Assembly (NCBI GenBank): GCA_038373885.1
Contig: JAWZYV010013019.1
Location: forward strand, 2,046,001 to 2,110,000
Reading direction: 5' to 3'
DNA: 64,000 nt
Origin: Cheiracanthium punctorium
Lineage: Eukaryota > Arthropoda > Arachnida > Araneae > Cheiracanthiidae
Positions 45,054-57,095 of the stretch are shown piece by piece; position 1 is the stretch's first letter; every line of letters begins with the position of its first letter. Both the position numbers and the translations under genes were made by a program. The notes under the pieces are model-generated. The model was not told the DNA's origin. It did no database searches and worked only from the letters and a program-made list of their open reading frames with translations.

Positions 45054-45440
45054 TTATTTGCTGAACAGGTAAAACGGCTTCATTTCAATGTCCAAAGCAG
45101 CTGTTTCTTCTGAGTCTGAAAGAAGCTTATTAAAGTCCAAGCTAAATTTATGTGATTTTAAAAAGTCCAGTCCGAGAATAAGAATCGTAATTTTGGTGAC
45201 ATATACCACATAATCATTTCTGGCATTTCCAAATGTGATCTCTAGCCTTGCCTTTCCACCCACTTCAATCTTGTCAATTGTCCCAGTCTAGAGGGTCAGC
45301 GAGGACGGAGTCCCGATAGTCTTCAAATTGAATTTCTTAGCCAGATCAGTTCTTAGGATGGTCACATTCACTCCGGTATCTATGACCATATGGCATGGAG
45401 AACTATTAACGTATTCCAGTACAAAGAGTCCATTACTGAC
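45054..45440 (-). pseudogene. Ty3/gypsy aspartic protease, with a stop
   Basis: The catalytic triad MVIDTGVNVTIL is followed by an in-frame TAG after SSLTL, then IEVGGKARLEI and the flap/helix motif ILILGLDFL. Order and spacing fit a retropepsin; the stop makes it inactive. Confidence 0.8.
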
Positions 45441-45946
45441 GCCATTCACTGATGAAATCTGTAACTTTCAAATAACGCTTTGGGATATCTCGCAGCCGAA
45501 AAGTCTCCGCAAAGTCGTCTCTTTCCTGCCTTCCTCCTGGTGCGCTGATATTTGCGACCTTCACGACGACAGTATTTTGCACATCACAGTATTTTCGTAA
45601 ATGCTGCCCTTCGCCACTGCACTTCCAACATTTCGCTTGCCTTGGCTCTGACTGTACTTGTCGTTCCGCCAGATGTTCGAGCCTTTCTAATTTATTAACT
45701 AATCTCTCCATCAGTAGGCTCCTGGAACGTCTCCGTTCTAACAGTATGCCGCTCTTTTCTTACGGCCAACAAAGCTGTCTCCAACTTTATAGGGAATACG
45801 GGGGGCGGACCTGAGATCGATATTATCCGCCAGGTCAATGCTCTCTGAATTTTCGAGTCTCGGGCGCCTTCAATAAAATGTTGCAATGCAACTTCTCGGA
45901 CATTATTAGGATAGTTCATGTAGGCCAGATGACACAGCCTATGTCT
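45433..45946 (-). pseudogene. Ty3/gypsy gag C-terminal part with zinc knuckle
   Basis: NYPNNVREVALQHFIEGARD leads to a CCHC knuckle CWKCSGEGQHLRKYC (C-X2-C-X4-H-X4-C), typical of gag nucleocapsid. The two parts are in different frames. Confidence 0.8.
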
Positions 45947-45954
45947 GTCCGATG

Positions 45955-46912
45955 CAGGCCCGGACTGGGAGGGTGGGGCCCGCCCGTCTCAAGAGAAGGG
46001 GGGCCCGGTTTATTGTGTAACTGATAAATATTAGGATATGTTAACTTTCGGGGTATGGGGGGAGGAATGGTGTTATTATTAATTAATGCATTCATAAAAT
46101 ATTGATCTATTAATTAATAGGGGTCATTCATATTAATGAATCCCTTTCTCATTCGGGAACCCTCTCTCAAAAATTTTTGAGAACTACATTTAAAATAAAG
46201 TGTTTGGAAGCCTTCTAGGGCGCAATTGCAGCTACAAAAAATTTTGCAAGTGTCAAACTTCTTTTAAGCGCTATCACACTCTCAAAAATTATTTCTTCAA
46301 TTCACGGAAATTTTGCAGCAATCAGTGCTGCCGGAATATTTCCGTTAATTGACGAATATCGGTTTCTTTTTCCCCCTGTCAACTGAAGAAACTTCGTAGA
46401 ATTAACGAAATTTTTCCCTCTTCTTCAGATTTTCGGGAAGAATTCACGGAAATATTACGTTTCCAAGGAGTACGAAAATTATTCGTTGAAGAATAAGGAA
46501 TAAATTAATGTATAAAGACGCACTCTCAAAAATTGTTTTTTCAATTCAAGGAAATTTTACTGGTAGCAGTGCTGCCGGAACATTTCCGTTAATTGAAGAA
46601 TATCCTTTTCTTTTTTCTCCTGTAAATTTAAGAAACCTCTCCAGATTCAACAGACTTTTTTCCTGATCTTCGGATTTCTGGAAGAAGAATTCACGGAAAT
46701 ATTACGTTTCCAAGGAGTACGGAAATTATTCGTTGAAAAATGAGGGATAAATTAGTGTATAAAGACGAATTTTTCTGAGGGTGCAGTATAGCACTCTTTT
46801 TTATTTTCCTTCTTTTTTCTGTTTGGGAGCCCGCCTTCAGCAGGGAGGGCCCGCCGAGGGAGGGGGCCCACCCGTCTGCAGACAGTCGGACACACTGGCC
46901 AGTCCGGGCCTG
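45955..46912. mobile_element. hAT non-autonomous element, 958 bp, with internal duplication
   Basis: Ends CAGGCCCGGACTGG and CCAGTCCGGGCCTG, perfectly inverted, with the 8-bp duplication GTCCGATG on both sides (45947-45954, 46913-46920). Subterminal GGGCCCGCCCGTCT and GGGGGCCCACCCGTCT blocks. The interior has two copies of a unit with period 244 bp starting at 46277 and 46521 (TTTCCGTTAATTGA, ATTACGTTTCCAAGGAGTAC). No coding. Confidence 0.95.
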
Positions 46913-46920
46913 GTCCGATG

Positions 46921-47544
46921 CCAGCTGCAGGAGGATCCCGCCAGGTCTTTTTATCCTTGACCTTTGTTGTATTCTGCTATATTCTTTCTGGCACTTCTCT
47001 ACAAATTTGCGCTCCAAGGCACTTTCAAGGGCGTCGAAATTTCCTATCTTCGTCGCTCCAATGGTTTGTAATACGTTAACTGCGTCTCCGCTAAGGGAAG
47101 TGGACAGTTGGTTAGCTTTCTAGGAGTCACCCAACCATTAGCTTTGGCGACGATTAAAACTGCGCCCTTTACGCTTCCCAGGGAGTCTTTCCGTCATAGG
47201 TCGTTAGTTTCACTGTTGCTCGGCGTGATGACAGCTTGATATTTTCCAGTAACTTTCCTAGCTTGACGTGAGTCCAGTTTTTCTTCAATTTTAGCTTCAC
47301 ATTCTTCACGTAATCCTTTTAGATTTTCCTGAATTTTTCTTTCGATCCTTTGGTAGATTCTTCCATCACATTTTGCTTTGCTTTCTTCTAGGAGCGACAT
47401 TCTTATCTCCATTTCCTCTTGATTTTCTCTAATTTCTCCCAATCGGTTTTCATCTTTCTGTCCACCGTCTATTTTCTTCTCTAGTCTAGCTTTCACCTCT
47501 TCAGGAGTTACTTTGATGTCAGCTTGCCCGGCTTCGATTTTCAC
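46921..47544 (-). pseudogene. Ty3/gypsy leader/gag N-terminal part with coiled coil
   Basis: Begins MKIEAGQADIKVTPEEVKAR and continues as a long Glu/Lys-rich heptad region (LEKKIDGGQKDENRLGEIRE...). The gag body continues past 47194 in other frames with MERKFVEKCQKEYSRIQQRS at about 47017. The plus-strand copy has the same order at 50250-50930 and 53800-53920. Confidence 0.65.
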
Positions 47545-47677
47545 CTCTACATCAGTTCTTGTCCAGATTTCACCTCCTTCATCATATCCACAAGCTTTTT
47601 AAATTGTTCGTCCAATTTTCTGGTCCACACCATTCACTGGAAAATCAAAGTCTTTAGAATCCCGATTCTGACACCAA

Positions 47678-48497
47678 TGTTGCAGAAAACTCTGCTTAAT
47701 TATTGGGTTCGTCGTTCTAAAGTTCAGTGTATGTAGAAAGTTCTAGTAGTCAGTCCACTTGTTAGGGTGGAACACAAACTTTATTGTTTCTAGGCACTAA
47801 CGACTACTAACTTGCTTTTAACAGTCCGCTGGGTACAGAAGCTTTCACAGATGCTGTGTTTCTCACACAAAATAAAACACTTCCACAGGCAAAAATTCAG
47901 TGGAAACTTACGAGGGAAATCATGAACAGTCTCTCAAGACTCAACAATGAATTTACGCACAGCACTCAAAAACAAGCAAAATATAGCTTTCAATAGCACA
48001 ATTCACAGCGCGTAATGCAGCGAAATAAATGCGTGTTCGAAAATAACTAACTCTTTCCCTCTGCAACCTATTTATAGATGTCGCCGAAGTTGGAAGAAAC
48101 TTCTCGAAGAATCCCTATAGAGCGGGAGATTTGATTACGCCATAGGAATGTAAATAAATAATACAAGGCTATTGCGCAACACTAATGCATGAAAACAAGC
48201 TTTACAGGCTCCATTGGAAAAACTGCGCCAAATATACAAAAAGTCAAAATATCGTCAAATTTAGCGCAAAAAATAAGTCCCGAAAAGTGAGGTCAGCTAA
48301 GCCCTAGCACCAATATTTCTTAAGACTTTTAGAAAACCCTACGTAAACCAATGGGGAAACACAAAACTCCGTATCTACCGTTCTAGTTAACCGATTTTGA
48401 TGCAAAAATTGCAAAATTTAATTATTTGAAGCGTAGAATACGAATTTTAAACTATTTTTAACCGTTAAAAAGCAGAAAGACCCAGAAATTCATAACA
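47678..48497 (-). repeat. Ty3/gypsy 5' LTR, minus strand
   Basis: 820 bp, TGTTATGAATTTCTGG to TTCTGCAACA, with a TATA box (TATAAATAG, about 48072) and AATAAA near 47775. It is followed by TTGGTGTCAGAATCGGGAT, the likely primer-binding site. Confidence 0.85.
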
Positions 48498-49322
48498 ATA
48501 TTCACTGTAACTATTTCACATTAATATTTTATCCACGCATTCGATAGATCTTGACGAGAGCTGACAACTGAAACGCAGACGAGCGTTCTAGCTTCTCCGA
48601 GTCAAAATTTATGCTAAACGGACATTAAGTGACGCAGCAAAACGACCCCAAATTGACGGCTCTTCCCGTCCGCCGCAAGTGATGCGTCACAGTCTTTACT
48701 CAACGTAACGGATTCTTTGATTCTTTAGCTATCGTTTTTGGATGTAGATGATAGATATGTAGCTGCAACATCAAACTGTATCCCCAGATTTTGTTATCAT
48801 CAATTTTCTGAATTGCTTACCACCATGGGCGCCGGCAGAATATTTCCCAGGGGGGGGGCAGAGACTACTTCAACGTATGGTTACCATGTTGAAAAGAACA
48901 AAAAAGCAAGGGAAAACACTGCATACGAAAATCCAGGGGGGGGGAATTGCCCCCCTTGCCCTATGCTGCCGGCGCTCATGTCTACCACTATGAAGCAAAT
49001 TTTAAAACCCATTTACGCCAAAACGCTATTGGTAAAAATGTTGTACAAGAACCAGAACTCAGTTGCAGCTGTAAAAGAATTCCGTCATATGAAGGTACGA
49101 AGAGGTCTAGTAGCTCCATTTGTCCTACGCCAGAAGATACAGGCATTTAAAACAACTGGGTGTCCAACCAGGGCCCGATTAACCTCTGAAGTGAGGGGAA
49201 GCTCAGTCTCATTTCGCCACGCCTCCCTTAATTAGTTTTAATGGTTTCTTTTGATAAAATATTTTATTCATAAATTTAAATTTTCGTTTGATAAAAGTAT
49301 TTTATTCATGAATTTTCATAAG
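48498..49322 (+). other. Spacer between the two gypsy copies, with a DUF4817-like fragment
   Basis: The spacer holds the MITE at 48824-48980 and, around it, a transposon-derived open frame. NSVAAVKEFRHMKVRRGL and LRQKIQAFKTTG (about 49041-49160) resemble the DUF4817 helix-turn-helix found in arthropod mariner-type and retrotransposon proteins. Upstream codons (CIPRFCYHQFSELLTT) continue across the MITE. Confidence 0.4.
48824..48980. mobile_element. hAT-type 157-bp MITE
   Basis: Ends CATGGGCGCCGGCAG and, inward from the right, CATGAGCGCCGGCAG, with G-runs inside. Flanks CTTACCAC and TCTACCAC: an 8-bp duplication with two differences. Confidence 0.75.
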
Positions 49323-50183
49323 TGTTGCGAATTTTCTGTCTGCTATGCCTCCTGGCTGTTAAAAATAGTTTAAAATTCGTATTCTGCGTGTCAAATAGGT
49401 AAATTTTGCATTTTGTTGCATCAAAATCGGTCAACTAGAACCGGAGATACGGAATTTTGGGTTCAATATTGATTAGTATAGCGTTTCTAGAAATCTCGAG
49501 AAATATTGGTCCTAGGCCTTCGCTAAACTCACTTTTGGGGACTTATTTTTGGAGACAAATTTTGGCGATATTTCCCCAATGGGGCTTGTAAAGTTAGTTT
49601 TTCTGCATTAGCATCATATAATAGCCTAACATTACTCTATTTCTCTTCTATGATGTAATGAAAACGCGATTGTTCTGGGTCTTTCTAATAATCCCGATTT
49701 TTCTAGAAAGTACGTCGGAGGGTATAAATATGCAGATAGGCCGGAGAATTCAAGTCAGTCTCACCGAGCATTCGCTGAGTGTGTTTCGAGCTACCGATGA
49801 GTATGCTGCTTTGCTCTGTGAATGGTGCTACAGTTTACTTGCTTTTTGAAGCCTTGTTTTAAAGTGCTGTGTGTAAATGCTTTATTGCTGAGTCTTGGAC
49901 TGCTTGCGATATCCTTCGTATATTTCCACTGAATTTTTGCTTGTGGACGTTTTATTTTGTGTGAGAAATACAGCATTTGTGAAAGCTTCCGATAAAAGCG
50001 AACTGTCATAAGCACATTACTGTCTGATTGAGCTTGTGAATTTTGTACAGCTGATTGTTCGACGAAGTTCTAGAAGCAATAAAGTTCGTGTTCCATCCTG
50101 ACGAGTGGATTCTTTACCAGAACTTTCTATATCTACTGGACTTTAGAACGACGAACCTAGGAAACAAGCAGTTTTCTGCAACA
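49323..50183 (+). repeat. Ty3/gypsy 5' LTR, plus strand
   Basis: 861 bp, TGTTGCGAATTTTCTG to TTCTGCAACA, followed by TTTGGTGTCAGAATCGG (likely primer-binding site). AATAAA at about 50079. The left half aligns with the LTR fragment at 1143-1700. Confidence 0.85.
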
Positions 50184-50249
50184 TTTGGTGTCAGAATCGG
50201 TACACTAAAGAAAGACTTAAATTCTTCAGTGAATGGTGTGGACCTGAAA

Positions 50250-50930
50250 AATGGATGAACAATTTCAACAAAAGCTCACGGATATGTTGAAGGAGATAAA
50301 ATTTGGAAAGGAAGAGATGAAAACAGAGTTGGAAATTGCATGAGGAGAAACAGAAGCCGGAAAAGAAGAAGTAAAAGCAACCTACGACAAAATTGAAGCC
50401 GGACAAGCCGATTTAGAGAAGAAAATTGAAGGTGGGCAAGAGGAAATGAAAACCGGGTTGGAGAGAAAAAAGAAAAATCCCGAAAAATTGCAGGAGAAAC
50501 TAGAGAATACCCAAGAAAATTTAGAAGTTAAGCAAGGCCAAGAGAAACAGTGGCGTAGCTAGGGGGGGAGCAAGGAGGGGCATTTGTCCCCGGGCGCAGC
50601 ACCCAAGGGGCGCCAAATTGTATATAAAAGCTAACCTAATTGTGTTTAGACAAACAAAAGAGGGGCGCAAAATCTTCAGTTGTCCCCGGGTGCAGAAAGC
50701 CCTAGCTACGCCTCTGAAGAGAAAATGGAGAAAAGAATGTCGCTCCTAGAAAAAAGTGAAGCGGAATACGAGGAAAGAATTCAGGAAAGGATCGAAAACA
50801 AGCTAGAGGAAAAACTGAACAGTTTAGTAAAGCTAGGAAAAATGCCTCAAAACATCAAGACGTCACCACACAGCCCAGCTGTGAAACTAATGACAGAAAG
50901 ATTCCTTGGGAAGCATGCACGACCAAATTT
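50250..50930 (+). pseudogene. Ty3/gypsy leader/gag coiled-coil part, plus copy
   Basis: Glu/Lys-rich heptads (MDEQFQQKLTDMLKEIKFGK, RMSLLEKSEAEYEERIQERI) match RMSLLEESKAKCDGRIYQRI of the minus-strand copy. Interrupted by a 169-bp MITE and several stops. Confidence 0.65.
50548..50716. mobile_element. hAT MITE, 169 bp
   Basis: Ends CAGTGGCGTAGCTAGGG and, inward from the right, CAGAGGCGTAGCTAGGG, with the perfect 8-bp duplication AAGAGAAA (50540-50547, 50717-50724). Subterminal TTGTCCCCGGGCGCAGC and TTGTCCCCGGGTGCAG are direct repeats. No coding. Confidence 0.95.
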
Positions 50931-51685
50931 TTAATTGTCGCCAAAGCGAATGGCTGGGACAATTCAGGGGCGGCCCTAGGGCCGGACAAACCGGACCCCT
51001 GTCCGGGGCGGCAAATTTTAGGGGCGGCATTTTGGCTCGAATTCGAAAAATACATTTTGTATTAGCAAAAGAATTGTTAAAAAATATTCCGAAGAATATC
51101 ATTCTATATAACTTTACTAGCTGATGTACCCATCCGTCATTGATGGTTTTTTACTAACTGCGCCAAATTTCGCTTGCATTGTTGGAGTACGAAACATGGA
51201 ATTAACATACTGGAAGAAATATAGAAAGCAAAGTTATAACTCTTGTGTATTGTTCAAAGATTACAGGTTAGAGAGTAACAAATTACTGAGACAAACTGTC
51301 AATAGAGAAAATATTTTACATTCAAAATTAACGTTTTCTTTTAGTGAATGAGCTTCCTAAATCAAGAAGTCATTTAAAAGTGCAAAAGAAGATACTGGTA
51401 ATGAGTATTAAACTGAAAAAAAGAATATCTGGAAAATGCTTTGAGAAAGTAGCCTGTATTTAACACTGCAACATCTGATTGAATTATAATTTGATGATTT
51501 TACTGGATGAGCGGAGAACTTCATCAAAGTTTACGTCATACCTAAAAAATAATTCAAATTTGTAGAAAATTAAAAACCTATAATTTTAATTTACTAACCA
51601 CCTATTATTTAACAAAATTTCATTTCATTCCCTTTTGTCTGACCACTAGTTATTTTCACGAAGTGGCTACAAAAAATTTTCTCAA

Positions 51686-51693
<8 letters not shown>

Positions 51694-51724
<31 letters not shown>
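51694..51724. repeat. (TA)n microsatellite
   Basis: About 16 TA units inside the hAT element at 50965-53735. Confidence 0.95.
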
Positions 51725-51728
<4 letters not shown>

Positions 51729-52029
51729 GGAAGATTTACAACAATGTTATTAACTCAATCTCCTTGACAGTCACTGAATTTTGTTCTATTAACTTAAAAA
51801 ATTGTAATATTAGGCCTGTAAGTTTTTGCACAATTTTCTCAAAATTAAAATAATAACAATAAAAATTATTTAAAAAAAGAAACCGACGTAATTTGTTTAA
51901 GTCGAACAGACGCCTTAAAGTGACGCCCTCCCCCGACCCCTAAAAAAGAAAATAAAAAATACAATCCAACTTTTACAAACCCTTTCAATTTATTCAAATC
52001 TTTTAAAAATTTCGATAATGCTTTGTTAC

Positions 52030-52470
52030 CCATCATATGACTTAATTTCATTCTGTTTTCTTAATCCGTTTTTGATGGATGCCAGAACAAACTTTTTAAG
52101 CGATTTTTACAAAATTTCAAAGTATGTGAATTATTTAAAACAATTTGGTATCTATTGTTTCATTAACTTACCATTCAATGTAATTCCAAATTTCATTCTA
52201 TTCCATTAAGCCATTTTTTGACAAAGGGCGAACATACATTTACAGACAGTTTTTAAACAACAGTTTTAAATCTCAAAACTTTTAAACGAATTAGAAATAT
52301 TTTAGCACCTACAGTTTAAATTAATATGCCACTTTTGGTATTGCTATAAATTTCATTTATTCGCTTCAGTTATTTGTATGTGATGTGCAAGCAAATATTT
52401 ACACATTTTGCATAGATTTTTCACAAGGTTTCCAGTTGGATTCAAATTACACTTTGTTAATGAAATTCAA
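52030..52470 (-). repeat. Dispersed ~150-bp tandem repeat family, locus 3
   Basis: AATTTCATTCTATTCCATTAAG, GGCGAACATACATTTACA and CTACAGTTTAAATTAATATG are the complements of blocks at 15400-15560. About three units, inside the hAT element. Confidence 0.65.
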
Positions 52471-52589
52471 CAAGCCAAATACTATCCTATATTTCTATCG
52501 AACAAATTGCATTCTTGGTAAGGCATAAAGGTATTGGCAAATCTAATTCCCATTAGGCTGCCGTTAAATTTGATGAAATAATTTTAAGT

Positions 52590-53460
52590 TTTTGTTCCAG
52601 TGATTTGGCTTCAGGATTAGTTAACTCTCTCAATCAGTTCATGTTCCTATGCTCTATTATTATTTGGTATAAAATCTTCAATTGCGTGAATCCATTAAGA
52701 AATCTATTGCAGTCAAAAGACAACGATTTACCACCTGCTTTAGATCTCTTAAGAAACTGTAAAGATTTTTTTAAAGGATCTTCGATTGGGTGTGATTTTA
52801 AGTGAAACGTTCTGTTATGCAAGAGAACTGACCGACTAGATAGTATTCTGGCTAACACTGCGTTTACGCAGCCACGTAACATATTAATTTTGATTGCGAA
52901 GCACGAGATGATCTGGTGAAAGATCCTAAATTTAAAATCAAGATAGTTTTATTTTTTACAGTAAACAAAGCGTTTAATACCTTAAAATGTAGATTTAATT
53001 TAATAAGTACCCAATGTAATTATTTTAAATTTTTGCACGGCATATATGAGTTAAAAGATACTCCTAAAAAGTGCTAATTAAAGATCGTAACACAGTGTAA
53101 CAGTGTTAACACTGTTTATAGTGTAAACAATTGGAGTTAATGCTGACTAGGGAATATAAACGTGCTTGATCTAGTAAATGAAATAGTGTCAGTTACGGCC
53201 TTATTAGGCAAAAAGGAAAGCCCAATTTATTTAAAGCTAATTTCAACTCTAGATTTTACACCACATCTTGCTATTGCTTCGGGAATTTCGATTTCTTTGA
53301 CGATGTGGCAAGTGCAGAGAAGAGTTTCTTAAAAATTAAAGTTAACGAAAAATTTCTTATGTTCCACAACTCTTCCAGGTAGGTTAAATAATTTAACTAC
53401 ATTGGCTATCGAACATGAATTAGTTGAAAAGTTGATTTAAAGAAAAAGTCAGGAATTTTG
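52590..53460 (+). pseudogene. hAT (DUF4371-type) transposase remnant
   Basis: 52608-52803: NSLNQFMFLCSIIIWYKIF, VNPLRNLLQSKDNDL and LLRNCKDFFK match the IWYEILxxVNxVSKxLQS and LxGxxxFFKxYR block of DUF4371/hAT transposases. About 53325-53440: SFLKIKVNEKFL and, one frame on, GRLNNLTTLAIEHELVEKLI match the dimerisation block. Frameshifts and stops: dead. Confidence 0.65.
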
Positions 53461-54612
53461 CGGAATTAAAAGTCAGAAAAAGAACTCACTCTTGATTTCT
53501 CTCTCTTTCTTTTTTTTTTTAGCTTAATGTGTGTTTTTTAATAAATATGGTTTTTTCTTATGCTGTGTTATGTTTAAAGAGCTAATCCTGCGTTATGTTT
53601 AAAGAGCAATTTATAGGCATGAAAACAGAATCTGTGAAAATTTTATTTCTTTTAATAGTAATTTTACTGTCGGGGGGGGGGGGGCGGCATTTTATATTTT
53701 TGTCCAGGGCGGCAAAACTGTTAGGGCCGGCCCTGGGGACAACTCAGAGAAAACCAACCAACTGGCTGCTTTTCTTAGCAAAGATGCAATTAACGTATTG
53801 CAAACAATTAGAGCGTTGAAGATATGAGATTTTGACACCCTTGCCAGGGCCTTGGAGCTGAAATTTGGAGAGAAGTGTCAGAAAGAGTACAGTAGAATAC
53901 AACTAAAGTCAAGGATGCAAGACCTGGCGAGACCATTGGCGTAACAGAGGGGGGGCTAGGGTGGGCTTAGCCCACTCTAGGACTACAATCAGCCCACCCT
54001 AGAAAAATGTGAACCTTTTTCCGATAAGTGGTAAGAATTAACTAGTTACACCAGAAAATTCATTAATGTGAAAAGCTGGAAAAAACAATTGCAGAAGATC
54101 GTATTGAAAAGTTCTAAGTAGCTGTTCCATTTCAAGCGATTTTTACTCCCCATACTGAGACTGAGAGCCAGAGGTCAAGAAAACTCCCTTCTCGGGCCCA
54201 TCTTTTTACTTTTTTTTTTCTCTTGCTGACCGGGGGTGGGGGACTTTCATTGGAATGACGGAAGAGAGCGGTGAAGTATGGTTTCATCAATGAGATATCT
54301 GCATCTACATCTCTTTGCTTAGAAGACTTTTGCTATGTGCGCATGCTTACCGTGAATATGCTTTTACCGGGACTAAGAATAGGAGTATTGTAAGCGTGGC
54401 CTGACTATCAAATATTTGCACCCAGGACACTTTTCAAATTTTAGGCAATTTTCGTGCCCTTGTACATATCTTTAACGACAATTTTTTGGCCTATTTTTAT
54501 GTGTGCCCCAAGTACCCATGCAATAATAAGCGCCTGGTTGTAAGTCCCAAAAGGAGGTTGTGGCTTAAAATCATCACTGCGGTCATTAACAGTTAGCGAG
54601 AAATAAGTTGAT

Positions 54613-54846
54613 TGTGTGTGATTATGGCAATGCTACACTAGGGCGATCTGCCAATGGGGGCTGCCTTGGTAGGAGGACTTTCTAAGGGGTTCTAACACGT
54701 ATTCGCGTTACATCTGGAGAAAACCTACCAAAACTCCATACCGTTAGATCGACAGCCACCCGATGGGACCCGAACCCGGCACCTTCACACTTCGGCCGTC
54801 TACCATTTTCAGTGGCATAACTACTGTGCAATAGGGAGGCGCTGGC
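54613..54846 (-). mobile_element. tRNA-derived SINE (family A), best-preserved promoter
   Basis: On the minus strand: A box (TTGCACAGTAG) and near-consensus B box GGTTCGGGTCC, family body, and a CACACA tail. Inserted in the 3.84-kb hAT element. AGAAATA occurs on both sides as a possible target duplication. Confidence 0.85.
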
Positions 54847-56867
54847 AAGAAATAGAAATCATATTTTCGTATACTGTCTATATTTAGGAGTATCTTCTTA
54901 CTGCAGGTGAAGAGATTTCGGAACTGACAGTAGCGTAGCCAGGATTTTATTTTGGGGGTGGGGTGGGGGGCTGTATATGAAATTGTAAGATAAAGTTCAA
55001 TTGTAAGCTATATATAAAACTGTAAGCTAAGTAAAGGCTCCCATTTCGGGGGGGGGGGTGGTTAGGTGTAGCCCCCTCAGCCCACCCTCTGGCACTCGGT
55101 AGTTAGAAAATGGCAGTGACATATACAGAATTTTTTGGGGGGAGGGGCTAATTTCTAAGATATTTGACCTAAACAATATGTAAGAAAAATGTAACATTAA
55201 ATCAAATCAATATAATTTGCTTTGGGAAGGGTTAATTGTAGCTTATTTGACATACAGAAAATGTACAATAATGTTACATTTAAGCTTTTCTTTTTTTTGG
55301 GGGGATGAAGCCCCCCCTTGCCCCTCCCCAGGACCTGACACTAGAAACTGGCTTTTCAGAATTTTTGATGGTTTTATAGTAGGATTAGTTTTGCAGGAAA
55401 AGTAATGTGTGCAGGATTAGGACTAAATTATGCACTTATGTATACGAGTTACTGCTATGATTTTGAGCAAATTAATGTTAAAAGTTGAAGGGGTAAAATC
55501 GAACTGATAAAATTACTGATACTTTTGCCAGTGTGTCACCAACCATATTGAACATCTTCCAGCGGGAATTGCAGATCAGCGTCTAGTTGTGTATTGTTGC
55601 TGACAGAAAACACTTTTAGCATAGAAGGATAAATGAGTTTAAAGTCAGGTAAATGCAGTTTTGGAAAATTCGAACAAACTGATGTGCGTTTCATGCGTAT
55701 AACATTATTGCTTGTGAGAACTAAAGAAAACCACGTACAAATTAATATTAAGGTGTCTTTTTTTACTAAATCGATGATTTTAACAACTTTATAGATGACT
55801 TTTCCCGTATCTCGGATCGTTTCTGTGATAAAAACGTTAAGTCCGAATTTATCCAACAAGTAGCGCTATGAACGCCACTTGTTGCGCCTTGCTTAGCGCA
55901 AGGCAACTTTACTATACCTAGACCCTACTATAGCTCTTGCCGTTCAGAAATTATTGCCGTAATAGCGGACTTTAACGGGCACACAGTATACAATTGTATT
56001 TGCTTAGACCCTCATCAGACGTTAAGAGATTTCTAAACGTTGGTGGTGCCCCTTGAAAGCTGCTAATTGGGCAGAGGACTTTTTGGAACCATTAATTTAA
56101 GATGCACACATAAACCACCTGTAAACGGTGGTCTTCGGTGCTAGGTGGAAAAACGAACGCGCGATCTGGCATTCAAATCACGAATGTCATGTATTTTTGT
56201 GCGTTCTTTCCAACATCAGACAAAAAGAGTAATCAGTAATTTTGATATTTTAAATTTAATTTTTTTATTTTTAAAAACCCTTCCAAGAAATGCTTTCTTT
56301 CTCTCCTCTCCCCTCGCAAAAAAAAAGGTTTAAATTTTTTAACCCAAACCATAAGCATTAAGAATTTAAGAAGTTTTAAAAGAACTGGAACTAGTTTATC
56401 ATGCTCAAATAAAATCTGCTAATTTCATTCTTCTTTTTCTAAGAACTGATAAATTTTATAAGAACAAAATTTCTACTGCTTAACGTCAGTAGCGATGCTT
56501 CAAAATGTTTTCATTTAATAAAAAGTAAACAAGTAATGATTTTTCTCCCTGTATGGTCAAATTTTTTAACCGAAATTTTACTGTTTTTAATATTATTGCA
56601 AGAAAACAACTTTATTATTGCAACTTACCATCTAAACATTAAATAAATGTACAGACGTGTGTTAAATATAAAAACTGTTAAAAATCGCTAACTTTAGTTG
56701 GTAAAAATAAATTAACACTCCTGATTATTTTGAGAAAAGCAGCATTTTAAAACCATATCAAATGTCCAGATTTTCGTGTCAAGCAGAAGGAGGATTTTCT
56801 CTTTATCAACTTAAAACTTTAATGTATAATTAAGTGTGATAAACTGTTGTTGTTTCAAATGCCCTTT

Positions 56868-57095
56868 AGCAATCGCCGAGCGGCGCCAGATCTCCCAATA
56901 GGACGGGGATCAGAGAAAGGGAGCAGTTTCCATTTTAATGAGCTCCAGTGGGAGGAAGACTGATCTTAACTCCGGGTCTCCTAATTTTGAGCCAATTCCA
57001 GACGAGAGACCTAGCACCTGAAATCGGCACCCTCAGGACCCATTGACAGATTTTAAATGCAGCAGTTTAGTGACTAGGCCACTTCGTCGGCCCGT
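56868..57095 (-). mobile_element. Possible tRNA-like SINE
   Basis: On the minus strand GACGAAGTGGCCTAGTCACT resembles an A-box head and GGGTCCTGAGGGTGCC a weak B box. The body is GC-rich compared with its surroundings. Only suggestive. Confidence 0.35.

Larger units (their letters stand above)
44700..48497 (-). mobile_element. Ty3/gypsy retrotransposon, minus-strand copy, truncated
   Basis: Read leftwards on the minus strand: LTR (48497-47678), coiled-coil leader, gag with zinc knuckle, protease, protease-RT linker, then loss of the rest near 44700. No RT, integrase or 3' LTR. Gag is split by the hAT element at 45955-46912. Stops and frameshifts occur throughout. The same family is on the plus strand at 49323-57914. 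Confidence 0.85.
50965..53735 (+). mobile_element. hAT element, 2.8 kb, with DUF4371-type transposase remnants
   Basis: Ends CAGGGGCGGCCCTAGGG and, inward from the right, CAGGGCCGGCCCTAAC, with subterminal GGGGCGGCATTTT blocks at both sides. Flanks GGACAATT and GGACAACT (one difference, one extra G at the right). It also carries a locus of the ~150-bp tandem repeat family (52030-52470). A second, older copy is at 8500-10376. Confidence 0.8.

Noticed and set aside
44690..45064. 124-codon plus-strand open frame
   Set aside because: It is antisense to the gypsy protease-RT linker and protease on the minus strand, where real motifs (IDTG, ILGLDFL) are found.
55536..55859. 107-codon minus-strand frame as a host gene
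   Set aside because: It lies inside a transposon, lacks known motifs, and no splice partners were seen; kept only as an unknown cargo.
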